The translations under genes and the position numbers were made by a program. 64,000 bases of DNA from positions 124,001-188,000 of the forward strand of contig NZ_JAICCF010000003.1 of assembly GCF_019492185.1 (NCBI RefSeq). The letters run 5' to 3'. Shown here in pieces: positions 33,627-41,433 of this stretch (positions are counted from its first letter, which is position 1; each line of letters begins with the position of its first letter). Source of the DNA: Chitinophaga rhizophila. Its GTDB lineage: Bacteria; Bacteroidota; Bacteroidia; Chitinophagales; Chitinophagaceae. The notes beneath the pieces are model-generated. The model ran no database searches. It was given only the letters and a program-made list of their open reading frames with translations, and had not been told where the DNA came from.

Positions 33627-33835
33627 CTTGGCCGTCGCTTGTTCGTCGCTTGGACTACCCTTAGACTACCCTTGGACTACCCTTGCAGTATTCAAGTCCA
33701 CCTCTTGGCCGTCGCTTGGACTACCCTTGGACTACTCTTGAAGTATTCAAGTCCACCTTCTCGCCGTCGCTTGGACTACCCTTGGACTACTCTTGAAGTA
33801 TTCAAGTCCACCGCTTGGCCGCTGCTTGTTTCTCC
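33627..33835. repeat. Array of nineteen 11-bp units with a 55-bp higher-order repeat
   Basis: Nineteen consecutive units of exactly 11 bp, with no slippage of phase. Unit types: CTTGGCCGTCG, CTTGTTCGTCG, CTTGGACTACC (or ..ACT), CTTGAAGTATT, CAAGTCCACCT. The order [GCCGTCG][GGACTACC][GGACTACT][GAAGTATT][CAAGTCCACC] repeats as a 55-bp block at 33704-33758 and 33759-33813, with a variant at 33627-33703. CTTGAAGTATTCAAG across units 11-12 and 16-17 is a perfect hairpin. Because 11 is not a multiple of 3, the plus-strand open frame here is an artefact. Confidence 0.92.
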
Positions 33836-34036
33836 CGTCTTTAGGCCAGGGATATCAGAAAACTATAAATACAATTACCCCGGAGGGTGGTGGAAATATT
33901 AGAACCAGGGGTAAAGACCCGACCATCTGCAGCAGCGAGGAAGGAGGACACAAGAGGGCCGACCATTCCGGCCAGCCCTCTTATCGTACTGTTTTCAGTA
34001 GAAAAACATTGATATTTGGTTCCTTCGGGATGCTAA
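33836..34036. other. Interval between the repeat array and the DUF1275 gene
   Basis: No gene. It contains an 8-bp hairpin at 33952-33982 (AAGAGGGC/GCCCTCTT with an inner GGCCG/CGGCC) that probably ends the minus-strand operon finishing at 34037; no T tract is present. Confidence 0.45.
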
Positions 34037-34681
34037 TTATATCAGGCTGATAAACAATAGCAGCAGTCCCGGCAGGGCTACCGTCCACAGGCCAAAGTGA
34101 GCGGCCAGGAAAGCACCGGCTACGCAGCCGATCAGGAAGCCTCCGATGATGATAAACTGCTTACCAAACGCGGGACGTTTGTCACTGTTCCATACCCCAG
34201 GCATCAGTATCTTGGCAATGTCGAGCGTCAACTGTGTCACATTGCCGGTCATCATGGTGGTAGGAGCATAGGCAGCGGTAGCAAACAAGCGTCCGAAAGC
34301 ATTCTGGATACCCATCGCCAGCACCACTACATAGGGTAAAACGGCAGACCAGGTAGTACCAGGCCTGTCGAATGCTATATCGAAGGCTCCCGCAGATAGC
34401 AGGATGACCCCTTCGATAAAAAGGAGGGTATAACCACTTTTCAGCTTTGGCGCATACCAGCCGGCACTTACAACTGCCAGGGTGAATACCGGGAAAGACA
34501 ATAGCTTTAACCAGGACTCAGTTTCCGCCCCACGGATCAGATCATATGCAAAAACCACAAAGTTACCCGTTACATGCGCAGAGAATAACTCTTCTGCTGC
34601 CGTAAAAGTTGCCGCATCGCAGAAACCGGCTGAGAAAGCAAGTATCAGGCTGACGTAGGCAATATTTTTTTTCTCATCCAT
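34037..34681 (-). CDS. DUF1275 (YoaK-like) membrane protein
   Basis: A 214-residue inner-membrane protein of unknown function (PF06912): six hydrophobic segments, with family blocks FSAGFCDAATFT and AHVTGNFVVFAYDL near the N-terminus and NAFGRLFATAAYAPTTMMTG in the middle. Start at ATG 34681 (MDEKKNIAYVSL) avoids overlap with dps and gives the usual N-terminus. It is last in a five-gene minus-strand run with Dps, DoxX, amidohydrolase and isochorismatase-like genes, 5 bp behind dps. Confidence 0.88.
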   Translation of the reverse strand: MDEKKNIAYVSLILAFSAGFCDAATFTAAEELFSAHVTGNFVVFAYDLIRGAETESWLKLLSFPVFTLAVVSAGWYAPKLKSGYTLLFIEGVILLSAGAFDIAFDRPGTTWSAVLPYVVVLAMGIQNAFGRLFATAAYAPTTMMTGNVTQLTLDIAKILMPGVWNSDKRPAFGKQFIIIGGFLIGCVAGAFLAAHFGLWTVALPGLLLLFISLI

Positions 34682-34686
34682 ATCCG

Positions 34687-35166
34687 TTATCTTAAATGTG
34701 CTCTTAACATCCACGCCATCTTCTCGTGTGTTTCCATCAAACCGGTGATGTAGTCACTGGTACCTGCATCATGCCACTCATTAGCGAAACGGTTAACGTT
34801 TTCACGCAGGTGGATGATGATGCTTTCATGATCTGCAAGCAATTCACCGATAAAACCAGTACCATCATTTGCGGCACGGCTTTTTTCTGTCAGGTGTGTC
34901 AGCGCAAGATATTCTTTCAGCGTAGCAGGAGAGTAGTGACCGATAGAACGGATACGTTCAGCGACACTATCCATGATCTCGTCCAGTTGTTCATATTGCG
35001 CTTCAAAGAATACGTGTTTGGAGTGAAAATCCGGTCCTTCCACATTCCAGTGAGCATTACGTGTTTTGGTGTATAGTACAAATTCGTCTGCCAGGATCTT
35101 AGTCAGTTCATGTGCTACTGAAGAAAGATGTTCTTTTTTAATACCGATATTTGGTTCCATCTGCAA
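34687..35166 (-). CDS. dps: Dps family DNA-protection ferritin-like protein
   Basis: Cytoplasmic dodecameric mini-ferritin that oxidises and stores iron and shields DNA under starvation or peroxide stress. The ferroxidase ligands are in NAHWNVEGPDFHSKHVFFE (His at about 39, and the downstream Asp/Glu in YEQLDEIMDSVAERI). 159 residues with a short N-terminal tail (MQMEPNIGIKKEHL). ATG 35166 or 35160 are both possible. Overlaps nothing; DoxX gene ends 7 bp upstream, so they are co-transcribed. Confidence 0.93.
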   Translation of the reverse strand: MQMEPNIGIKKEHLSSVAHELTKILADEFVLYTKTRNAHWNVEGPDFHSKHVFFEAQYEQLDEIMDSVAERIRSIGHYSPATLKEYLALTHLTEKSRAANDGTGFIGELLADHESIIIHLRENVNRFANEWHDAGTSDYITGLMETHEKMAWMLRAHLR

Positions 35167-35172
35167 ATAGTT

Positions 35173-35607
35173 TTATTGTGTAAGTAGTGAGTAAATGTAA
35201 TGGTCTGCGGAGAGCGTTCCCGCTCCTATACAGAGAAGAAAGAGAAAACAAAGCGTGTACATGAATGGCACATCCCGCACTTCGGCGTTATCATGGCGGT
35301 GCACTACAAAATATCCCACGGCAGTCACACCAATGATGGGTAATACAACCAATCTTGTAGCGATACCGATTATGACCAGGAAAGGTGCTACGATATCTGC
35401 CAATGTTGCCATCATCCCATTTATTCTTTCAGGAAGATGCAGTGGATTGGGCACATGTTCACGTTCTCCGTTCACTACGCGGAATTTCTTTAATCCGTGT
35501 ACCCTGAATAATTGTACAGCCAGCAAAATTCTGAATAGTAACAATACCCAGTTATTGAAATCACTGCCTGCATCTGTATATAGCAATTGTGTAATTATCT
35601 CGACCAT
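35173..35607 (-). CDS. DoxX family membrane protein
   Basis: A 144-residue four-helix membrane protein of the DoxX/DoxD family (PF07681), often linked to redox or sulfur stress; no enzymatic role is established for this branch. Conserved start FRILLAVQLFRVHGLKKF and the GIATRLVVLPIIGV segment are visible. It lies between an amidohydrolase and dps with gaps of 15 and 6 bp, which supports an oxidative-stress operon. Confidence 0.85.
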   Translation of the reverse strand: MVEIITQLLYTDAGSDFNNWVLLLFRILLAVQLFRVHGLKKFRVVNGEREHVPNPLHLPERINGMMATLADIVAPFLVIIGIATRLVVLPIIGVTAVGYFVVHRHDNAEVRDVPFMYTLCFLFLLCIGAGTLSADHYIYSLLTQ

Positions 35608-35622
35608 TCTCTTGTTATTGGA

Positions 35623-37515
35623 TTAAAAAGCAAAGCAGGAACAACCCAGTGCACCCCAGAATGCTGTATAGTTATTAACAGGCACCTCACTCATACGAGC
35701 TTTATCATGATCATGTCCATGTACGCCACAACTGCCGATGCACTGATGCACAAAGGCGCTGATATCTGCAGCAGGTGCAGCGCCGGTTTTGGCAACAGGC
35801 GTTTTAGCGCTTAACTTATTAGCGTTGTAGTAGCCATTATATATGGCAGTAGGAGACCAGTCAGGCAACACTGGTATAGCGGGAGGGGCCCATTGCTGGA
35901 AATCGTCTTTTGCATATACGATACGTCCGTCTACTATGGTCAGCGCTGCTTCTATTGATTTGATGTCTTCTTCTTCAACAGTGAAATAGTCTTTATCAAG
36001 TACAGTCAGATCAGCCAGCATACCTGTTTTCACCGCACCTTTTTTCTGTTGTTCATTAGAGAACCATGCACTGCCACGGGTATAAAGTTCCAGTGCTGTT
36101 TCTCTGCTCAGGCGTTGCTGATCATTATAGAGTTCCAATCCGCCGACAGTTCTTCCTGCACTCAGCCAGTACAAGCCAATCCAGGGATTATAACTTGATA
36201 CGCGCGTAGCATCTGTACCAGCGCCAACCGGCACTTCCATTTCCAGCATTCTTTTCACGGGTGGTGTTTGTGAGGCAGCGGCCTTTCCATATCTATCAGT
36301 AAAATATTCCCCCTGAAAGGCCATTCGGCTTTGCACAGCAATACCGCCGCCCAGTTTCTTTACCCTTTCAATATTTTTCTCGTCAATGGTTTCCGCATGA
36401 TCAAATATCCAGGGCAAACCATCAAAGGGTATGTCACGGTTGACCTTCTCAAATACATTGAGGAAGCGGGTAATGCTTTCGTTATATGTAGCATGCAGGC
36501 GGAAAGGCCAGCGGTTGCTTACCAATAGTCTTACAACCCTTTCCAGTTCCTGTTCCATCACTGCTGGCAGATCAGGACGAGGATTCATAAAGGATTCAAA
36601 GTCTGCAGCAGAAAACACCAACATTTCACCAGCGCCGTTATGCCGGTACATATCATCACCCTGATATAGTTTCACTGATTTCACCCAGCTGTCAAAATCT
36701 TCTTCTTCATGCTTAGGACGCTGGGTGAACAGGTTATAGGCGATACGTACTGTTAACTCGCCATTTTTGTGCAGTTCATCAATGACTTTATAATCATCAG
36801 GGAAGTTCTGAAATCCGCCTCCGGCGTCAATCACGCTGGTAATACCCAGGCGGTTCATCTCGCGCATATAGTGACGTGAAGAGTTCAGCTGATATTCGTA
36901 GGAAAGCTTAGGACCTTTTGCCAGTGTAGCATACAGTATGGCAGCACTTGGAGAGGCCAGCAACAGACCTGTAGGCTCGCCGCTGATAGTGCGCTGTATT
37001 TTACCACCGGGAGGATCAGGCGTATCTTTGGTATAGCCTACCGCTTTTAATGCAGCTCTGTTCAATAACGCACTATTATACAGATGCATGATAAACACCG
37101 GTGTATCGGGAGCCGCGTCATTGATTTCTTCAAGTGTAGGCATTCTTTTTTCAGCGAACTGAAACTCACTCCATCCACCGATGATCCGCACCCACTGTGG
37201 CGTAGGAGTACGGGCTGCCTGTTCTTTCAGCATCCTCATAGCATCGGCTAGTGAGGGCACACCATCCCAGCGTAACTCAAGATTATAATTCAGACCGCCG
37301 CGTATCAGGTGCGTATGAGAATCGTTGATACCGGGAATAGCACGTTGGCGCTTCAGATCAATTATCTTAGTTTCATCCCCGGCCAACTTCATCACGGTGC
37401 TATCGGCACCTACGGCTACAAATTTGCCATCTTTAATGGCAACAGCTGTTGCAGTAGGATTTTCCCGATCAACTGTATGAATATTCCCATTATAAAGTAT
37501 TAAGTCTGCTATCAT
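35623..37515 (-). CDS. Amidohydrolase family protein (YtcJ-like) with Cys/His-rich C-terminal tail
   Basis: A 630-residue metal-dependent hydrolase of the YtcJ/N-substituted formamide deformylase group. Metal ligands: HxH in GINDSHTHLIRGG (about residue 67), His in FRLHATYNE (about 346) and IFDHAETID (about 378), and Asp in GAGTDATRVSSYNPW (about 451). The physiological substrate is unknown. The last 45 residues are unusual: HQCIGSCGVHGHDHDKAR then GALGCSCFAF, i.e. four Cys and four His that could bind an extra metal. No signal peptide. Operon with isochorismatase-like (upstream) and DoxX/dps (downstream). Confidence 0.88.
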   Translation of the reverse strand: MIADLILYNGNIHTVDRENPTATAVAIKDGKFVAVGADSTVMKLAGDETKIIDLKRQRAIPGINDSHTHLIRGGLNYNLELRWDGVPSLADAMRMLKEQAARTPTPQWVRIIGGWSEFQFAEKRMPTLEEINDAAPDTPVFIMHLYNSALLNRAALKAVGYTKDTPDPPGGKIQRTISGEPTGLLLASPSAAILYATLAKGPKLSYEYQLNSSRHYMREMNRLGITSVIDAGGGFQNFPDDYKVIDELHKNGELTVRIAYNLFTQRPKHEEEDFDSWVKSVKLYQGDDMYRHNGAGEMLVFSAADFESFMNPRPDLPAVMEQELERVVRLLVSNRWPFRLHATYNESITRFLNVFEKVNRDIPFDGLPWIFDHAETIDEKNIERVKKLGGGIAVQSRMAFQGEYFTDRYGKAAASQTPPVKRMLEMEVPVGAGTDATRVSSYNPWIGLYWLSAGRTVGGLELYNDQQRLSRETALELYTRGSAWFSNEQQKKGAVKTGMLADLTVLDKDYFTVEEEDIKSIEAALTIVDGRIVYAKDDFQQWAPPAIPVLPDWSPTAIYNGYYNANKLSAKTPVAKTGAAPAADISAFVHQCIGSCGVHGHDHDKARMSEVPVNNYTAFWGALGCSCFAF

Positions 37516-37580
37516 GATCTTGTATTTGAACGACCACTGTTTTATTAAAACCTGGAATTAGTGGGGCATCAAGACGATGG

Positions 37581-37623
37581 ATCTGTGAAGGAGAGGCACA
37601 TATACTGCGCCTCTCTCACAGAT
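37581..37623 (-). terminator. Hairpin between the isochorismatase-like and amidohydrolase genes
   Basis: Fifteen paired bases with a 2-nt bulge (37581-37597 with 37609-37623), 60 bp after the isochorismatase stop codon. No T tract follows, so it may attenuate or stabilise mRNA ends rather than terminate fully. Confidence 0.45.
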
Positions 37624-37682
37624 AATGAAAGGCCCTGTCCTGTTGTGATGTATGCAGCGAAGCGCTGCTATAAAGATGGCTG

Positions 37683-38348
37683 TTAGTGTTTCAGCATATT
37701 GTGTGCATAGTGAATACCGATACCGTAACCACCGGAATGTTTCTTCATCAGGGTAGTAACTGCTTCATAGGTACCTGTTCTTGCCCAGTCGCGTTGCAGT
37801 TCCAGTACATATTGTACAGAAGTTACCGGAATAGCACCCGCCTGAATCATACGTTGTACAGATCTTTCATGCGCTTCGGTAGTCACGTCGCCGCAGGCAT
37901 CAGTGATGATGTATACTTCATAACCTTCAGCGATGGCTGATAATGCAGGACCTACTATACATACACCTGTCCACAGACCACCCAGCACAAGTTTTTTCTT
38001 TCCTTTACCAACGATTGCTCTGTAGGCATTAATATCTTCCCATGTGTTCATAGATGTTCTGTCAATGTAACCGGAAGTAGCTTTAGGGTATGCTTCTTCC
38101 AGTTCCATAAATACCGGACCACTGAAGCTATCTTCGGCTACGGTGGTTACAACTGTAGGAACATTGAAGATCTTTGAGCCACCGGCTACCAGTGCTACGT
38201 TCTGACGCAGCTCAATAAGATCAATGCTTTTGGTAGCAAAACCCATTTGTCCTTCGTAGTCGATCAGTACGAGTGTGTGGTTATCTGGAGACAGCAGTGC
38301 CGGAGATGGTTGAGCTTCTTTTTCGGTGTGTTTAGTCGCAATAGACAT
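37683..38348 (-). CDS. Isochorismatase family hydrolase
   Basis: Cysteine hydrolase of 221 residues. The catalytic triad fits the family: Asp in LVLIDYEGQMGF (about 29), Lys in KKKLVLGGLWTG (about 118) and Cys in GVCIVGPALSAI (about 129), with the cis-peptide preceding Cys. Family members hydrolyse isochorismate, nicotinamide or other amides; close Bacteroidota relatives are YcaC-like with unknown substrate. First gene of the run continuing with the amidohydrolase, with a good promoter at 38380-38411. Confidence 0.9.
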   Translation of the reverse strand: MSIATKHTEKEAQPSPALLSPDNHTLVLIDYEGQMGFATKSIDLIELRQNVALVAGGSKIFNVPTVVTTVAEDSFSGPVFMELEEAYPKATSGYIDRTSMNTWEDINAYRAIVGKGKKKLVLGGLWTGVCIVGPALSAIAEGYEVYIITDACGDVTTEAHERSVQRMIQAGAIPVTSVQYVLELQRDWARTGTYEAVTTLMKKHSGGYGIGIHYAHNMLKH

Positions 38349-38379
38349 GATGTATAATTTAGTTAGTGAATTATTACAT

Positions 38380-38411
38380 CAAAGGTATTTATGCGGCGAG
38401 AGGGGGGCAAT
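38380..38411 (-). promoter_or_regulatory. Promoter of the isochorismatase-like gene
   Basis: Minus-strand ATTG (38411-38408), 20-bp spacer, TACCTTTG (38387-38380): one mismatch in the -33 element, perfect -7 element, about 31 bp before the ATG at 38348. Confidence 0.6.
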
Positions 38412-38455
38412 TGCCATATGCCCTGAAATGTTGTATAAATTATCGAAGGGGTAAA

Positions 38456-38726
38456 TCAGGTTTTTTTTAAAAGGTAGTGCGTGTTTCTGCCACTGAGTGG
38501 TGCTTTTTCCAGCATACCTTTTTCAACAAGGTATTGTATGTCGCGCAGTGCTGTATCCTGGGAGCATTTTGAGAACAGCCTGCTCTTGTAAGGGTACACC
38601 GAGCATCTCCATTTGTCCCAATATCTTTCCCTGCCGGTGCCTTACAGCTCCCAGCTTAACCGTAAGCTGGTCGTTCTTCCAGGTAAAGTTAGGCCATTCA
38701 TTAAGCTCGTGTATATAAGTGAACAT
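38456..38726 (-). pseudogene. Internally deleted Fic family gene (DUF4172 type)
   Basis: From ATG 38726 the first about 50 codons are a DUF4172 domain (FTYIHELNEWPNFTW, VRHRQGKILGQMEMLG), the N-terminal module of one Fic protein class. Right after LQEQAVLKML the sequence shifts frame and becomes the typical C-terminal winged helix of the same class (CSQDTALRDIQYLVEKGMLE, then SGRNTHYLLKKT) and stops at TGA 38456. The whole central Fic catalytic domain (about 200-250 codons) is missing and the joint is out of frame, so this is a deletion relic. Its upstream operator is intact. Confidence 0.8.
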
Positions 38727-38819
38727 TCTCCGCAAATTATGCGGTGAATTTACAGATTCTACAGTAACCAACCTTATTCACCGCATAATTTGCGGAGAAT
38801 AAGCGTGTTATTCACCGCA
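38725..38819. promoter_or_regulatory. Double palindromic operator of the deleted fic gene
   Basis: Two 25-bp sites in perfect inverted orientation (38725-38749 and 38776-38800), each itself a dyad CCGCA-AATTA-TGCGG (or its mirror), plus a half-site ATTCACCGCA at 38810-38819. Centre-to-centre distance is 51 bp, about five helical turns. The first site overlaps the start codon of the fic relic (ATG 38726, minus strand), a layout expected for autorepression. Confidence 0.65.
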
Positions 38820-38940
38820 CATGTCCTTCTTTAAAATTATTCTTAAAATCCATTACAGACTTGTTATTTTTACTATCAAACCTGATTAATCGAATGATTG
38901 TCAATTAACTCAACATAATAGAATCTTATCAACAGGTCCA

Positions 38941-41364
38941 ATGAACATGAAAAAATTCGCCGGAACCCGTAGCTATGTCATGCTTTGCATAGCTGTATTC
39001 GGATTAGGCACTCAGGCCTTCGGGCAAGCCAGTAAGACGAAAGCCAACACGATTATTTACAAAAATCCAGCTGCTCCGGTCGAGTCCAGGGTGAAAGACT
39101 TGCTGAAAAGAATGACGCTTGAGGAGAAGGCAGGCCAGATATGCACCTTGCTGGGATGGGAGATGTACGAGAAGAACGGTGATTCTGTCGGTATTAGCGA
39201 GACGTTTAAGTCGGTGATGGATAAAAGACATATTGGTAGTTTCTGGGCGACGCTAAGAGCTGACCCATGGACTAAAAAGACGTTAGTAACGGGGTTATCG
39301 CCGAAGCAGGCTGCTATCGCCACTAATGCTATGCAGCGGTATATGATGGAAAATACCCGCCTGGGGATTCCGCTGTTACTGGCTGAAGAATGTCCTCATG
39401 GGCATATGGCGATAGGTACTACAGTATTCTCTACCTCCATCGGGCAGGCCAGTACCTGGGATCCTGCACTGATCCAGGAGATGGCAGGCGCTATTGCAAA
39501 AGAAGCGCGTGTACAGGGCGCTCATATCGGTTATGGTCCTGTATTGGACCTGGTACGTGAGCCCCGTTGGTCAAGGCTGGAGGAAACTTACGGAGAAGAT
39601 CCTTATCTGATCAGTCAGATGGGTATATCTATGGTGAAAGGCTTCCAGGGGAATAACCTTCGTAGCGGCAGCAATGTGGTTTCTACGCTTAAGCACTTTA
39701 CAGCTTATGGCTCTCCTGAGGGAGGTCATAATGGCGGCATTGCATTGACCGGCGTACGTGACCTCTATTCTTCTTACCTGCCCCCTTTCCAGGCAGCAAT
39801 TAAAGCCGGCGCGCAATCCATCATGGCTTCCTACAACTCCATTGACGGGGTGCCGTGCAGCGCTAACAGCTTCCTGCTCAAAGACGTACTCGTAAAGCAA
39901 TGGGGCTTCCGTGGTTTCTCAGTATCTGATCTTGGCGGCATTCCAGGTGTACGCTCTACCCACCGTGTGGCGGCCACTATGGAAGAAGCAGCAGCAATGG
40001 CTATTAACGCCGGACTGGATGCAGATCTTGGTGGAGAAGCATACGGCGATGCGCTGATCAAAGCTGTAAATAATAAGAAGGTGGCTATGGCTACATTGGA
40101 TTCCGCTGTTGCACATGTACTGAGACTGAAGTTCAACATGGGACTGTTTGAAAATCCTTATGTTGATCCGGCAGCTGCTGAGAAAGCAGTGGGTACCGAG
40201 ACAACCAAGGCACTTTCCAGGCGTGTAGCGGCAGCTTCTATCGTGTTGATGAAGAATGAGCAGGAACTGCTGCCATTGAAGAAGACAATTAAAAATCTGG
40301 CTGTAATAGGCCCTAATGCCGACAATATCTATAACCAGCTGGGGGACTATACCGCGCCTCAACCAGATGAGAAGATTGTTACTGTTTTAGAGGGTATTAA
40401 AGCAAAGGTATCTCCTGACACCAAAGTTACTTATGTAAAAGGTTGTGCTATCCGTGATACGGCACATGCTAATATCAGCGAAGCGGTTGCTGCTGCTGAA
40501 CAGGCAGATGCAGTTGTTATAGTACTGGGAGGTTCCAGTGCACGTGATTTCGGTACTACCTTTCAGAGTACCGGCGCTGCGGAAGTGAAAGCATCAGAAG
40601 TAGCAGTCAGCGATATGGAAAGTGGCGAAGGGTATGATAGGGTAAGCCTGGATCTGATGGGATTACAGAATCAGTTGCTGCAGCGTATTGCTGCTACCGG
40701 CAAACCGGTAGTGCTGGTACTGATAGAAGGACGCCCACTGAATATTAACTGGGCTGCACAAAACGTACCTGCTATTATAAATGCATGGTATCCTGGTCAG
40801 GAAGGTGGTCATGCGGTAGCTGATGTACTGTTTGGCGATTACAATCCTGCAGGCCGTCTCCCGATATCAATTCCTAAATCTGTTGGCCAATTGCCTGTAT
40901 ATTATAACTATAAGCATGCTTCCAGACATGACTATGTTGAGATGGACGCCAAACCTTTATATAGTTTCGGCCATGGTCTGAGCTACGCTAAGTTTGATTA
41001 TCAGGATCTGAAAACAAACGTACAGGCTTCCGGCAATAATCTGAAGGTAAGTATCAGCTTTAAATTAAAGAACACGAGCAAAGTAGCTGGTGATGAGGTG
41101 GCACAATTGTACATCCGTGATGATGCAGGAACTGTTGTTACAGCGGTAAAGCAACTGAAGAAGTTTCAGCGTATCCACCTGGCACCAGGAGAGGAGCAAC
41201 AAGTCACTTTTGAGCTGTTGCCCGATGATCTCAGGCTGCTGAATATTGATATGAAATGGGTAGTAGAACCGGGTACATTCAGTGTGATGGTAGGCGCTTC
41301 TTCCGAAGATATCCGCCTAAACGGAAGTTTTGAGGTAAAACAAGAAGTAGTGTGTAAATACTGA
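38941..41364 (+). CDS. bglX: Beta-glucosidase, GH3 family (BglX-like)
   Basis: Exported glycoside hydrolase of 807 residues. A signal peptide ends near TQAFGQ (about residue 29). The GH3 N-terminal barrel holds GYGPVLDLVREPRWSRLEETYGEDP (residues about 199-223, in which the substrate-binding Arg/Glu lie) and the nucleophile Asp in GFSVSDLGGI (about 328). The sandwich domain with VVIVLGGSSARDFG and a C-terminal FnIII-like domain (FKLKNTSKVAGDEVAQLYI) complete the BglX layout. Likely cleaves beta-glucosides in the periplasm. ATG 38941 or 38947; monocistronic, ending in a shared terminator. Confidence 0.93.
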   Translation: MNMKKFAGTRSYVMLCIAVFGLGTQAFGQASKTKANTIIYKNPAAPVESRVKDLLKRMTLEEKAGQICTLLGWEMYEKNGDSVGISETFKSVMDKRHIGSFWATLRADPWTKKTLVTGLSPKQAAIATNAMQRYMMENTRLGIPLLLAEECPHGHMAIGTTVFSTSIGQASTWDPALIQEMAGAIAKEARVQGAHIGYGPVLDLVREPRWSRLEETYGEDPYLISQMGISMVKGFQGNNLRSGSNVVSTLKHFTAYGSPEGGHNGGIALTGVRDLYSSYLPPFQAAIKAGAQSIMASYNSIDGVPCSANSFLLKDVLVKQWGFRGFSVSDLGGIPGVRSTHRVAATMEEAAAMAINAGLDADLGGEAYGDALIKAVNNKKVAMATLDSAVAHVLRLKFNMGLFENPYVDPAAAEKAVGTETTKALSRRVAAASIVLMKNEQELLPLKKTIKNLAVIGPNADNIYNQLGDYTAPQPDEKIVTVLEGIKAKVSPDTKVTYVKGCAIRDTAHANISEAVAAAEQADAVVIVLGGSSARDFGTTFQSTGAAEVKASEVAVSDMESGEGYDRVSLDLMGLQNQLLQRIAATGKPVVLVLIEGRPLNINWAAQNVPAIINAWYPGQEGGHAVADVLFGDYNPAGRLPISIPKSVGQLPVYYNYKHASRHDYVEMDAKPLYSFGHGLSYAKFDYQDLKTNVQASGNNLKVSISFKLKNTSKVAGDEVAQLYIRDDAGTVVTAVKQLKKFQRIHLAPGEEQQVTFELLPDDLRLLNIDMKWVVEPGTFSVMVGASSEDIRLNGSFEVKQEVVCKY

Positions 41365-41372
41365 TCTATCGT

Positions 41373-41422
41373 ATTATAACAAGAGCGGCCATCTCAACTG
41401 AGATGGCCGCTCTTGTTATAAT
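41373..41422. terminator. Perfect 24-bp hairpin, bidirectional terminator
   Basis: Arms 41373-41396 and 41399-41422 pair perfectly; the 2-nt centre opens to a small loop. It lies exactly between the convergent bglX and hybrid-kinase genes. Confidence 0.8.
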
Positions 41423-41433
41423 GAGTTTGATGT

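Noticed and set aside
33624..33902. 92-codon plus-strand open frame rich in WTTL
   Set aside because: It is the translation of the 11-bp repeats; the 11-bp period rotates the frame, and the codons match no family.
38497..38718. Plus-strand 73-codon frame over the fic relic
   Set aside because: Antisense of the fic relic; the minus strand has recognisable DUF4172 and winged-helix sequence.
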